Shown: positions 11,732 to 22,830, counted from the stretch's first letter. The stretch: DNA of 64,000 nt from Scleropages formosus (GCF_900964775.1 NC_041809.1:27663338-27727337); one strand, 5' to 3'. The notes: generated by a model from the letters alone, not told the origin. Made by a program: numbers and translations.

Positions 11732-13123
11732 GCGCCACTTTTTTTGCAGAAAATTGTTGTTGTATTTATAGGTTCTTTCTGAGTTGAACCAAACCTCCCA
11801 AGTGGATCCTTCAGTGTTGACCGTGAAGCCACAAACTGAATGTCTGTATTGGATTAAATTTCTTCGTAGACTGTGCTTCCCTGCCTCTTATTTTTGCGTG
11901 CGTTCCATTCGTGTCTAATTAATGTGCTGCGTTGACGTGTGCCGTGTTTTGGCTGAATTCTGGCGGTTTGTGTTCCGTTCTCATACAAGAGAATCAGAAT
12001 TCACCAGTGCCGTAGTGACTCACACTTTACCTGGACTCTGATTTCGTTGTCTTTATCTGAACAGTCGATGCTAAAGTGTATTCAAAAGCATTTAGTTTTT
12101 GTGTCTTTGTGTCCACATTTATTTTCGGTGTTGTTTTTGGGAACAAGAAGTCAGCTGTCCACCTCATGTTACCTGGGTCTGCAGTATTACAGTAATTCTT
12201 GTGTTCAAGGTCTGTCACTCTATGTGCTAATTCTTTCTGGAACCTTTATTCATTCTTTCATGTAATATTTTGGTCAGATGTTTTTCTCATGTTTCCTATT
12301 TGTTCTGGGATTTTAATGTTCTTTTTTTTTTTTTCCTCCATCAGAAAAGGGTCAGGTTCCTGCAGCAGTTCTACAAAGAGAATGAGTCTCAAATTATTCC
12401 TTTAAAAATGGTGCCCAGCAGGCGAGTGAAGAGAACTTGTGAGTTTTATTTCTTTTCCATGCCTTTGCTCTATAGACTTGGCTGTTTGCAGCATCCCCCT
12501 GGACTCTGTGCTAAATGAATATCGAACTGATGCTTCAGATGTGATTTCATGTTCTTTTGGAGCCAATTTGTTGTTACCGGTAGGCAGCTTTTCAGAGATT
12601 GTAAGAAATTTTCTTGAAACTGAAAACCCTTATGTCCGTATTTGGCTAATTAGACACTGTACTGCTTGTTAAAACAGCCTTAGCCTCATACACATCTTTT
12701 TGCAAATGCCAAATTGACGATTTTGTATTTGCTTGAACCTGAAAGCTTATATTTTACATGTCTGTAGAGTTGCGCAATTATCACTATTTTGGGATAACGA
12801 TATATTAATGTTATGACAAAATACTGTTGCTGGTAGCAGTGGCATCCAAAATATGTCCTCAGTTTGGATCTTTTCTTTGAAATGTGGCTTTATTGTGATG
12901 TTTCCTGTGCGCTTGGCCAGTGGTGGCCCAGGTTGATGTTGTGATGCCGTTGTTTACAGGTGGTGCTTGCTTACTGAAAACAAGTGGCCCTGCAGGTGGT
13001 CCTGGATCACGTGGCTGCGGAGGACCCCGAGCTGCTGGAGCGCGTGTGTGAAAATGACAAATGCTACATCATCCTCTTCTTTGATGTTGTGCACAACCTG
13101 CTGCCAAATGCAGGGAGAAGGAG

Positions 13124-13937
13124 GTCAGAGCAGAGCTGTGAGTTGCACACAGGAACACGCACAGCACACTGTGAATGATGTCTGTTTTTATGGCTGTGTA
13201 TGTAAATTGCTCCAGGCTGCAGTGATGGATGCTCTAGATGCATATTGTGAAGGGCCAGAGAACTCATGACTCCAATACTTCTTGGGAAGAAGTACTTCTT
13301 GTGATTTAATGAGGTGACAGGGTTCCCCAGGGTTTTATTGAAAGCTGGACCATCTGTGGTTGAAATGGTATCTGACCTCTGACCCCTCTCCCCTAAGTGA
13401 GGTGTACATCTGTTCCTGCAGCAGTAAAAAGCTTTCTGGTTCAAACATTGTCAGAAAATCCAATTTGAAAATTTATGGAACATATATTCTTCAATAATCT
13501 TAAAAAAAGAAAATATAACTAATGGCCTTTTTTGATCTTGGCTTCAGCTACTACTGTAGCACAACACAATGTTAGCCACTTTGAAAAGGCCTTAATAACA
13601 GTACCCTCAGACATGTATTTTGTAGAGTTTTTAATACTCTACATTTACAGCAGGGTTTCAGTCTGACAACCCCATCAGTTCATCCCAGTCCAAACTTTAT
13701 AAAAAAAAAAAAAATCAGTTCATCCCCATCATTATATAAACCGTAAGGAAATACAGTTGACATGCATGAATGCTGTATTGTATAATAGATCTTCATTTTT
13801 ACATAAATTTTTACAAATTTCTCATGCTGAGTAACAATATTATATAATTAAGTACAGTAATTATGAAATGGAGTACTGTACATAATGCTCTACAGTATCC
13901 AGTAATCTGTATTAAAAATTCACTTTATTTACATGTA
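13124..13937. other. gap where MCM7 core exons are expected: nothing recognised
   Basis: After the exon 3 remnant no MCM zinc-finger or AAA+ sequence is visible. There is AT-rich sequence with an A-run at 13700-13713. Confidence 0.5.
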
Positions 13938-14132
13938 GGGGGGTGCAGTGGCACAGTGGTTTGGACCGGGTCCTGCTCTCCAGTGGGTCTGGGGTTCGAG
14001 TCCTGTTTGGGGTGCCTTGCGACAGACCAGAGTCCTGTCTTGGGTGTGTCCCCTCCCCCTCCATCCTTATGCCCTGTGTTGTCAGGTTAGGCTCTGCCTC
14101 CCCATGACCCCAAATGGGACAAGAGGTTCAGA

Positions 14133-14181
<49 letters not shown>

Positions 14182-14201
14182 ATTTTTTTTTTTTTTTTTT
14201 T
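13938..14201 (+). repeat. TG-tailed SINE with long (TG)n and T-run
   Basis: Full SINE (GGTGCAGTGGCACAGTGG, GGTTCGAGTCC, GGGACAAGAGG), then (TG)n from about 14136 to 14179 and a T-run to 14201. The microsatellite has grown from the SINE tail. Confidence 0.88.
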
Positions 14202-14924
14202 TGAAACGTGCTAGCCTGTTAATTTTTTTTTAACTGGAAAGGAATAACAAACAGAAAGCTTTGTAAACAAAACACAGTTGCTGCTCGACACCCAAACAAT
14301 ACAGCCAAGCAACAATATATAAATTATTTATTGTGGGGAGAAAAAGTTGGAACATCAAAAAAAAATGGAATATCCAAATGCATATTCTTTGTAAGAATAC
14401 AGACTGGTTATTCCCACAGATGGTTGGATGGTTGTTTTACATAGTACAGTGGAAGAGCACAACACAGTATGTTTATTTTGTCAAACGTCACTGCTCTGTG
14501 AATTGAACAATTATGTCTAAAATGGTCATTTTGTAAGACACAAAATAATGTCAAAGAGAAATTGGAATGAATCAATTATTGGCTTTAAATCTAGTAGGAA
14601 TGTTTAGGGATCCAGGCCACATTCACTTACTGAATTACTTAAATTGCATTATTGTCCCTTCGTTATGCCTGGTTCCACACTTTTTTTTTGAACCTGAGTC
14701 CAAATCGAGCAGAACAGTGAACTTTGAATACTTTAATGCTGCTCAGCAGTGTCACCTAGGTTATTGTTTTACACCAGCCAGTTCACTCTTAAGAACAGGG
14801 TGGGAATCACAGTAATGGAATTCAGCAGGATGTGGTGAAATAGTGGTAAATTCTTTGCAAGACAATCATATGTTAATTTTCCTGCTTGGTGTGTTAAGTT
14901 CTTCCCTTGGTTTTGCAGGTCTGG

Positions 14925-15726
14925 TCACCCTTCTTCAAGCTCCTCATCCTCTGCACAAGTCAGCAGCGTGTTGACCACAAGTCTTGTGGGCCAGCTGTGC
15001 TTGCACATGCAAGATTCAAAGGTCATCTTGTTTCCAGGGGCTGTGCACACAGGGACATGTAAGCAAATGCTCTTGGTAGGTCTGTTCATGTGGCTCTTTT
15101 CTATACTGAGGTCCATGCTTTTGAATTTGTTTAGTAGCTCATTCTTGTCCTCATCTGCTCCTTCGAAGTGTCCAAGTTCCGAGAGATAACACTGCACAGC
15201 ATGGCAGGCAGTCTACTTTCCGGGAGAGAAATTTTGAGTTCCCTGACCTGGAGGTTATGTAGCCATGAGATTTCCATGGAATTGCGCCTGGCCTTGCAGG
15301 TTGGTTCATCTAGACACCTACGCTTTCGTGTCCTTCGGCCTTATATTTGCCATCTCTCGTGACCTTCAGCTTTGTTCTTTGGTGCCTGTGGGGCTGTCTG
15401 TCTGTCTGTCATCTTCTCCATCCCTGTCCTGGAGCAGAGGATGACTTTAGTAAGGGAGTCGGAGGTTCTGTTGCCCCCTCAGTGGCCATGACAAATCGGC
15501 GGATGTTGACGTATGGATCAGCAGAGCCTCTGTTGGCACATGTAACTGCAGTAGCTATGTCTGCTAGTCTACCCTCCCTGGGGTGTTTTGCTCCCAGTTC
15601 CTCTTGTGGCGCAGCTTCATACTGAGAAGTTGTCTCTGAATTGGCCACAGGTTCCTCATCATGCCAGTACTGATTATATAACACTTCGTATAGCAGCCCT
15701 CGAGGTAATATTCTCAGTGAGACCAT
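14925..15726 (-). pseudogene. unidentified coding-like segments, minus strand, broken
   Basis: Two open stretches lie on the minus strand: 15726-15409 (ADIATAVTCANRGSADPY, VNIRRFVMATEGATEPP) and 15197-14925 (CYLSELGHFEGADEDKNE, LLNKFKSMDLSIEKSH). They are joined by sequence with coding-like patches (CKARRNSMEISWLHNLQV) in another frame and with stops. Composition suggests former protein-coding DNA, for example a dead gene copy or transposon, sitting where the MCM7 core has been lost. I do not recognise the family. Confidence 0.35.
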
Positions 15727-15968
15727 CAGAACTTGTGACTCTTCAGACCTCTTGCAAGGTGTAGGAATCTGCCTTTCAGAGGCTTGGGGACAGGCGGAGA
15801 GAAAGACTGCCGAAAACTCAATTCCAACTAATTCCTTTACCCCAGATGTTCAAATAACAATAAAATTACATGCACAGTTCATAAATTTGTGTTTCCTCAA
15901 AAACATTCCCCAGTGCAGAAGGATTTCAATGTTCATTAACTACTTTGAGGTAAAATGCATTACATATA

Positions 15969-16220
15969 GGGGGTGCGGTGGCGCAGTGGCGCAGTGGGTT
16001 GGACCGGGTCCTACTGTCCAGTGGGTCTGGGGTTTGAGTCCCGCTTGGGGTGCCTTGCGACGGACTGGTGTCCCGTCCTGGGTTTGTCCCCTCCCCCTCC
16101 GGCCTTACGCCCTGTGTTGCCGGGTAGGCTCCGGTTCCCTGTGACCCCGTATGGGACAAGTGGTTCTGAAAATATATATGTGTGTGTGCGCGCGTGTGCG
16201 TGTGTGTGCGTGTGTGCATT
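15969..16220 (+). repeat. TG-tailed SINE
   Basis: Near full-length. The head has a small internal duplication (GGCGCAGTGGCGCAGTGGG), then GGTTTGAGTCC and GGGACAAGTGG, ending in (TG/CG)n to 16219. Confidence 0.88.
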
Positions 16221-16907
16221 ACATATATAGATGTTCCTGCTCGCAACCCCTGAAAAGAACATATAGCAGAATGCCCACCTGTCAGCTGCATTGTGGGGGT
16301 GAAGTCAAGACTGAGCTGGTCTGGACAGTAACTTGCAGCTTCAGCAGCATGTCTCTTATCTGCACCTGTACTGCCACTGAACACACCTACTGAAATGAAG
16401 TTTGTTGTGTGAGGGGGCTTGTGGGGTAGTGCAGGTTGCCAGGGGATGGGTGGAGGTGCTTAGCCCCCAGAAAGCTGTATGGGGTTCCTGTACTTGGTTT
16501 AATTTTCCCTGCAACCCCCTGCAGATGCTACATCTTGCCATGCCAGCTGCTGCGGCCCATGATGCCCGAGTCACTTGTCAACTACATCATGGCCACCTGC
16601 GTGCAGATGATGGAGGCCCATGTCAGCAAGGACATCACCGTCACCTCTGCCTCCAGGCTGTCCTTCATCCTGCTTTTCTCCACGGCCCTGGTGAGATTGC
16701 GTTGCCTCGCCTGGGGACATCTGGTCCACCTGGTCCTGCTCTCTGTGAGATGAGTTCGCTATTAAGTCGGGCAAAAGGCAATCCGTGCCGTCGGTCAACC
16801 TTTATTTAAGTGGCACTTTCAGACGGAAGAAATGTTTCTGGTTCCGTGGCTGTTGACCGCAGCAGAAGATGAACGGCTCAGGTGTTGCTCAGAAACAATC
16901 GCATGGT

Positions 16908-16985
16908 CCTGCTTGTGCTAAAGTGCTTACAGTGCAGGTAGTGGTGAATCCAAACCTACTGCAGTGGGAGCACTTCTTTCACACG
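16908..16985 (+). ncRNA. microRNA precursor, miR-17/20/106 family (mir-106b position)
   Basis: The mature 5p arm lies at 16919-16941 and starts TAAAGTGCTTACAGTGCAGG. Its seed AAAGTGC is that of the miR-17 family, and the sequence is intermediate between miR-17 and miR-20. The 3p arm (about 16957-16979) contains CTGCAGTGGGAGCACTT, which pairs back on the 5p arm across a loop near 16942-16954. It is the first hairpin after the last MCM7 remnant exon, the place of mir-106b in tetrapods. It looks intact, so it is probably still selected. The primary transcript is probably the MCM7-derived RNA. Confidence 0.9.
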
Positions 16986-17097
16986 CGGAACGCTGGCCCG
17001 TGCACATTATATAGTCTTTTATATGACTGCTACTATTTCTACACTTCTCCAGTGCTACTTGTCTGTGTTACGCCACTTCAAGTACACCTGAAGCCTG

Positions 17098-17170
17098 TGG
17101 GTGTCCAAAGTGCTGTTTGTGCAGGTAGCTGCTAACTGACCCTACTGCAAAAGCAGCACTTGAGACGCGC
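17098..17170 (+). ncRNA. mir93: microRNA precursor miR-93
   Basis: The 5p arm at 17106-17128 begins CAAAGTGCTGTTTGTGCAGG and ends TAG. It matches vertebrate miR-93 apart from one or two positions that vary between species. The 3p arm near 17144-17164 (ACTGCAAAAGCAGCACTT) closes the hairpin. It lies about 165 bases after the previous precursor on the same strand, as in the mir-106b~25 cluster. Confidence 0.93.
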
Positions 17171-17394
17171 TCGGTGCACTTCTCTCTCTGTCCGCTAGAG
17201 GGACCCCTCACTGCCTGACAGTTGTGAGCGCTACTGCTGCGCTCTACCCTTCTGCCCACAAGGGGGCGCAGCAGTCCCACCTTTTGAGAGCTGTACAAAG
17301 GGCCCTGTTTTTCTATCAGTCCACATCACTTGTTTCTTTTCTCTCTTCTTTGTGTGTTTAATGCTACTTTCATCAGCAAAGTGTACTTCTGTAT

Positions 17395-17735
17395 TCTGAG
17401 TGGCACGGCGAGTAGTGCTGTTGTTTTACAGCGCCTGGGTGGTGCGAAAGGACGCGGGTTCGATCCCCGCTCGGTCTGTGTGTTCACCTAATGCCTTTGT
17501 GGATTTCCTCCCCCAGTCCAAAAACATACTGTTCGGGTCCCCCCCACAGTGTGTGAGTGACAGAGTAAGTGTGTTCCACTGATGTATGGATCAGTGACCC
17601 AGTGTAAGTACTGCCTCTAGCAGTGTAAGTCACCTTGGTGAATAAGGTGTGTGGGCTGATAACACTACACAGAGTTCATTTGAAGTTGCTTTGGACAAAA
17701 GCGTCTGTTAAATTAATGCGAATGTTTCTGCTGTG
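17395..17735 (+). repeat. tRNA-derived SINE (V-SINE-like) inside the microRNA cluster
   Basis: tRNA-like head with B box GGTTCGATCCCC (17459-17470), central block GGATTTCCTCCCCCAGTCC, and 3' tail GAAGTTGCTTTGGACAAAAG then GTCTGTTAAATTAATG. The same family occurs at 61080. It separates miR-93 from the miR-19 member without touching either hairpin. Confidence 0.8.
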
Positions 17736-17754
17736 TTTCTCACCGCCCGTCATC

Positions 17755-17845
17755 TGCTAGTTCCAGTTAGCTTTGCAGGGTGGGCAGTCAGCTTATGGAC
17801 ATCAGAGCCGCTGTGCAAACCCATGCAAAACTGACTGTGGCTGTG
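17755..17845 (+). ncRNA. microRNA precursor, miR-19 family (miR-19d-like)
   Basis: The mature 3p arm at 17812-17834 starts TGTGCAAACCCATGCAAAAC; seed GTGCAAA is miR-19. As far as I remember it equals fish miR-19d, with C where mammalian miR-19b has T. The 5p arm (17764-17790) contains AGTTAGCTTTGCAGGGTGGG and pairs with a small bulge. Mammalian mir-106b~25 has no miR-19, while the paralogous mir-17~92 cluster does. Confidence 0.9.
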
Positions 17846-18019
17846 AACCAGTCATCCGCAGCCGTTTCTACTTTGTCTCCCACTTCCATAAACAGACTGC
17901 AACTTGTTGCTGTGTGGCCAGGTATGTGTTAACGAAATGCCAAACACTGTGACCGTGAGTTTTTAAACCAGTAGATCTTCAACCACCACCCTGGGCCTTA
18001 TTGATGCCTGGTGACGGGT

Positions 18020-18101
18020 AGCTGGTGTTGGGAGGCGGAGACCTGAGCAATTGCCGACTACCTCTGAGGGCATTGCACTTGTCTCGGTCTGACAGTGCCG
18101 G
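18020..18101 (+). ncRNA. mir25: microRNA precursor miR-25
   Basis: The 3p arm at 18071-18092 starts CATTGCACTTGTCTCGGTCT and, as far as I remember it, is identical to mature miR-25 (seed ATTGCAC, miR-92 family). The 5p arm at 18033-18053 (AGGCGGAGACCTGAGCAATT) matches the known miR-25 passenger strand closely. It is the last member of the cluster, as in other vertebrates. Confidence 0.95.
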
Positions 18102-19686
18102 TACAACGCAGCTTCTCAAGGGTTGGTAAGAAGGGAAATGCACATAAAATGTGGGTTTGGGTCATATTAACATAATGGTGATGAGCAAATGATCCATTCA
18201 GAGGTTTCCAGGCAAATTTTAGATGTTCCTGTCTAGTTAAGGAAACTCATTCAATTCAGCTTCTTGTCATGAGAATGTTTTCAGGTTGCAGCTAAATAAA
18301 TTACAGATTTTAATTCAGCCGGTAGTTGAGATGATGAATGTACTTGTAAAATTTAGCATTTATAACATGTATTGCAAAGCTAAAAAAAAACTCTAACGAA
18401 AGAACTGAATAATGGTTTATATGGATCACATAAGTGAAAACAGAAGTGGTGGGAAAGATTGTCCTCATTACTGAATGACCATAGCTGTGTAATATTGGGG
18501 CAAGAGCAACAAAGAAACATGTAGTTGCACAAGGAAAGAATTAAGCTGTGATCTCTACATGGAGAATGTCAGATGGATACGAATAGGTTGCTACATTTAC
18601 GATTTTTATTGTGATTAAATTGCAGTCATTGTGGTTGATGATGACTGGCTAAATGCTTCGAACAGCCTTGAGGAACTAGCTATGTTGCTTTCTATTTTAG
18701 CTATGCAAACAATTAACTTGTTGAGTAAATGCTGGTTTTCGGTTTTTTCGGGTAATTTGAGGCTAGCTGGGTGACTTCATTTGAAAAAGACCTTTAAAAG
18801 ATCATTCAAAACATGCTTGCTGAGTTTTGGAGGGTCCCTGTATAATAAACATTATATTTCCATTCTGTGGCCTTACAGATGTGTGCAACGGTCTAATAAC
18901 GCAAAGAAGACAAACAGTTCTGAGATTTAAAAAACATCAGTAATTAAATTTGCCACATAACCCATCTGAGCAGCGTGAACAGTGTGTTACGGTGTGCCAT
19001 AAGAAATGGTGAAGGTGAACCCAGGAATGTTAACTTTTATTTTGGGAAAAAGACTGTATCCTAGCAAGACTTTCGTACAAAAGAAGAATAACCTACCAAA
19101 CGTTTTGTTTTAGGTGGGTGGCCGAGCGGCGCGGTGAGCGATGCTGACACCTCGCAGATCCTGAACTGTCTGAGGCACACAAGATGTGTGTGTCCCGTGG
19201 CTTCACTCGCACCCAGTTCTAGACAACTCAAGACAAATGCGGAGAGCTGAAGGTGTACCGGGTCAGCGAGGTCCACGCTAGGGTCCCGTTCACCTGTCGG
19301 GGGAGGTGGTTCAGTGGAGGCCACGACAGCACGTACAGGCCAGGACGCAGGCAGGGGCTATTCTCACACCCTTAATGATGAACAGATCAATAATGTGCCA
19401 TCTCAGGCTGAGACCACGTACGTTATGGTTGGCGCTCTAATAAAACGGGAGGTGTGGCAGCAGTTAATGAAGCCTGATTCTCCTGCTTGCACTTTTCCTT
19501 CATCCTGCTGGTTAGAAGGGGTATGTTTTTACTTTGCTTTACTTTTTTAGGCTGGGCTGTCAGGTCTTTGGTCCACATCTGTGTTACTGTGCAGAGCTCA
19601 GCAGGAGGTGCTTATTAGGAGCGTTGCCGGTGGTTTCCGGGAAGCTCACCTTCAAATGCAAGCAGCACAGCGGTAAAGAAGCTTAT

Positions 19687-19734
<48 letters not shown>

Positions 19735-21357
19735 CTGTGTGCTTGAAAGGGTTAGGCTGCTGTTGATTGTAAACATCTTAGTTAAGCACAAGTTGGGTTT
19801 CCAGATTAAATGTTATTATTTACATATGTAAATATATTATTGCAGTTAAAGGGATTTTAGAATGATTTCTAAACTTACTGAAGTTCCTGTTGGATTTTGG
19901 AGAGAAAAAAACAACAGGATCTGATGGAGTTTTACGTGGATTTCATAGTTTTGTTTGATTCGGGAACTTTTTGACAACTGGAGGCGATCTGCGTGATTTC
20001 CCAGTAGCCAGCGGGAAACACCAGAATTCATTGTGATTCAAAGGGTACCAAACTACTATTTGGATATATTTTGAAAATTACAGGTAAAAAAAGTTGGTTT
20101 TTCAATAAAACAAAATCAAATATGGTCACATAGAATCCATTATGCCACACTGCAGTAATTTAGGATTCGCAGGAAGTTGGTAAATTCCAGTAGGCCTAAG
20201 AATTCTTAGAGATTTGCAGAATCCTATAGGACTGTGGGGCAATTGTACACTTTGCACTTTGTTGTGACACTTTGCTTAAATTTAAAGAATTTTTCCTCCA
20301 CCATTTTAAATGTTTTGCCAGTAATACAATGATAAAATGTGTATCGGTATGCCTTTGACAGTATGTCTTTGTTTCTCTTCATATTTCTGGATCTACTGTA
20401 TGATCTGTACTATTTGTCAAAATAAAAGTTTTAAACTCTCAGCCAAAGGCCTTACGTGGATACTTCACATTCCTGTAGGCCTGAAGAAATGATCATTGGT
20501 GGATTTTCCCTACCCGAGTGCTGGTAACTTCTGGTTTCCAGCCTTAGGATGGTGTTAACAGACTAGAAATAACCCCAGATTAGTGTTTTTTCCAGTACCG
20601 TCATTGTCAACACTGTCACCCAGGTGGAGGTGGCATCCACCTCCTGCTGCTGTAAGCACATCTCCCATTCCTCTCCTTTCCTCCAGCACCACTTGGACTA
20701 AGTTTGACACTGTATAAATGGATAACGTATAATGTAAGTAAAAAAAGGTAAAATTTAAAGTTCTACTGTGTTTCAATCTGTCATACCGTTCAAGTGTTGT
20801 TACGTGATCCGCTCCATGCCCAAAAGATTCAGTAGGTTCCAGTGTCTACTTGTATTTAAGTTTGGAAAAAATTTGAGTAGGTGGTGGTGTATTAGTATGA
20901 ATTCATGTTTAGCAGATGCCATTGTGCAAGGCGATTCATAATTTCTCGCAAAGATGAAATGTTTAAAACAATGGACTAAGATCCTGAAAATCATCAGCCC
21001 ATAAACACAACAGAGCAGTGTAACGTAGAGTTACACGTTAAGGGCCGTTTAGACTGAACCGTTAATCTGAAACACCTTTAGGCTGCGTTAGGGAACCAAA
21101 GCACCCGGAAGAAACCCGTACGAACGCTTGGGAAAACATGCGAATTCTTGAAGGTGGGATTGAAACGTGGAGCCCGGGCTCTGCGAGGCGCCAGCGAGGC
21201 GCTACCCGCTGTGCTCGCCATCATGCTGTGCGCTAGCATTGTGGTTCCAGCCGGAGACTTGAGCGTGTGCTGCGTCGGGACCCGGCTGGGGGAAGGGGAT
21301 ACCAATGTACTGGATTGTCTGTATGCATACATATTGCCTTGTATATTTTTCTTTTGC
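18102..21357. other. spacer after the microRNA cluster; long poly(T) tract
   Basis: I looked for the last MCM7 exon(s) here and did not find them. A T-run of about 41 lies at 19689-19729. Around 19115-19170 a GGTGGCCGAGCGGCGCGG block resembles a tRNA A box and may be an old SINE head. Otherwise nothing recognised. Confidence 0.45.
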
Positions 21358-22290
21358 ATTTACATGTATTCATTTAGCAGATGCTTTTGTCCGAAGTGAC
21401 ATACATTTCAGCAGAAATACAATTTGTGCTTTACATTAAGAGAAAGAGACATGGCTGCAGACATGTGACTCTTCGGTAAACCTAGTTTTCTTTCCACTTG
21501 ATGCACCGATGTTCATCGCTCGAGTAGGTGCATGAAATGCAGGATAGATGAATCCTGATAACCTTCCTACAAAATTATGTATTAGTTTGCTTGTGTACCT
21601 TATTATAAAAAAAACATTCACATATAATACAGGGGTAGCGGCTGTGTAAAGGCTTTTGTCTGGTGATGCTCATGAAGTTATGGGGCATGAACATTTATGC
21701 CATAAATGAGCTGGAGAGATCTTGGACGAAATGGGTCCGGAAAAGGTGAGTTTTCAGACCCTCTATTCAAGAGACAGAGTTTCAGCAGTTCTGAGTGACA
21801 GGGGGAGGTCATTCCACCACAGTGGAGCCAGAACTGAGAACCTCCGTGCTTTACTGTTCGTCCGTGGGACCACCAAGCGAACAAAAGTATATGAGCGAAG
21901 GAATCTGGCTGGGGTGTAGCACTTAATCAAGTCCTGTAAATAGCGGTGAGCAGTTCTATTGATGCATTTGTAGACAAGAATCTGGGTCTTGAATTTGACC
22001 CGGATCTATAGGAAGCCAGTGCAGAGAAATGAGTAGAGGAGATACGTGGGAACGCTTCGGCAAATCAAACAACTCGTGCAGCCGCGTTCCGTATCAGCTG
22101 CAGAGGTTTAATGGCAGTAGCAGGAAGGCCACACAGGACAGAGTTGTAGTAGTCCAGATGGGAAGTCACCATGGCCTGGACAAGTAGTTGGGCAGAGTCA
22201 GTTGTGCGGTAGGGATGGATCCTGCGAATATTACGCAGGATGTATCTGCAACACCGGGTTGTGGCTTCGATGTGCTTTTCAAACTAGTCT
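21358..22290 (-). mobile_element. L2-like LINE, 5'-truncated 3' end, minus strand
   Basis: In reverse it ends with the GCTAAATGAATACATGTAAA tail at 21358-21385. Upstream is a stretch similar to the last third of reverse transcriptase of the element at 53277 (on the plus strand here GGGAGGTCATTCCACCACAG, and CCTGGACAAGTAGTTGGGC further out). Both copies share the 3' untranslated part, including ATGCACCTACTCG-type sequence and an A/T-rich run. It reaches further into the RT domain than the copy at 53277, but the frame is no longer open. Confidence 0.75.
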
Positions 22291-22719
22291 TATAAAAGTA
22301 AAATAACAGTTTCAAAATAAAATCCGAAAAGTGCAACTTCTCCAAAAATGTACTGAAGTCCAGCTAACTGAGGAAATGTAACTGCTGAGACCCACTTTTG
22401 TTGTCCAGGCCCTCATGCAGACTGCAGACTGCCTGTGGAGTGAGAGCCATAAAAACGAAACCCTTTTTGTTAGCGAGAATCATCTAGCTGCCTAGACTGG
22501 TCAACGGAGTAACTATTGCCATGGTTTATGTTTGCCACAATAATTGAGGTAAGGATTACAACTACTTGGGAAATGCATGCAAATGCAATATGCTAATTTG
22601 CGAGCTTCAAAGCAAAACATCCATCACCTCTTAGGCCCAACACCTCCACACCCCATCATTGGTACCCCGAGACTACAAAAGGAGCGCATGGAAGTAAAGT
22701 TAGTAATTCTTAAGTACCA

Positions 22720-22830
22720 GTGTTCATCACATGAGTAGCTGCAAAAAACCTAGAAGAGACGAATCCTGATCACCTTCCGACAATTTTTTTTTTTTTTTTT
22801 TTGAGATACACAAACATTTACGTGCAAACA
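22720..22830 (-). repeat. fragment of the same LINE 3' UTR
   Basis: GTTCATCACATGAGTAGCTG, then GACGAATCCTGATCACCTTC and a T-run match the 3' UTR of the elements at 21358 and 53277. Confidence 0.55.

Larger units (their letters stand above)
8586..16702 (+). pseudogene. mcm7: MCM7 unprocessed pseudogene: exons 1-3 and one C-terminal exon
   Basis: MCM7 is a subunit of the MCM2-7 replicative helicase. Remains: exon 1 at 8586-8611 (GACTATGTTGCTGAG, compare the DYAAE of MCM7) with an intact donor GTAAGT; exon 2 at 12345-12421 (KRVRFLQQFYKEN in one frame, then FKNGAQQ in another); exon 3 at 12960-13123 (QVALQVVLDHVAAEDPELL, VCEND); and a C-terminal exon at 16525-16702 (MPESLVNYIMATCVQMME, ASRLSFILLFSTALVRLR). 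Damage: the start region of exon 1 is shortened and off frame; exon 2 shifts frame; exon 3 has an in-frame TGA at 12975-12977 where MCM7 has Arg (CGA to TGA) and shifts frame near its end. The exons for roughly residues 100-590 (zinc finger, Walker A and B, arginine finger) are not visible between 13124 and 16524. Introns are kept, so this is not a retrocopy. It keeps the divergent position next to ap4m1, and the microRNA cluster follows the last exon. Confidence 0.88.

Noticed and set aside
8586-16702. Treating the MCM7 exons as a working gene
   Set aside because: In-frame stop in exon 3, frame shifts in exons 2 and 3, no usable start frame in exon 1 and no helicase core exons between 13124 and 16524.
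19100-19170. A tRNA gene from the GGTGGCCGAGCGG A-box-like sequence
   Set aside because: No matching acceptor stem, anticodon arm or B box at the right spacing; at most an old SINE head.
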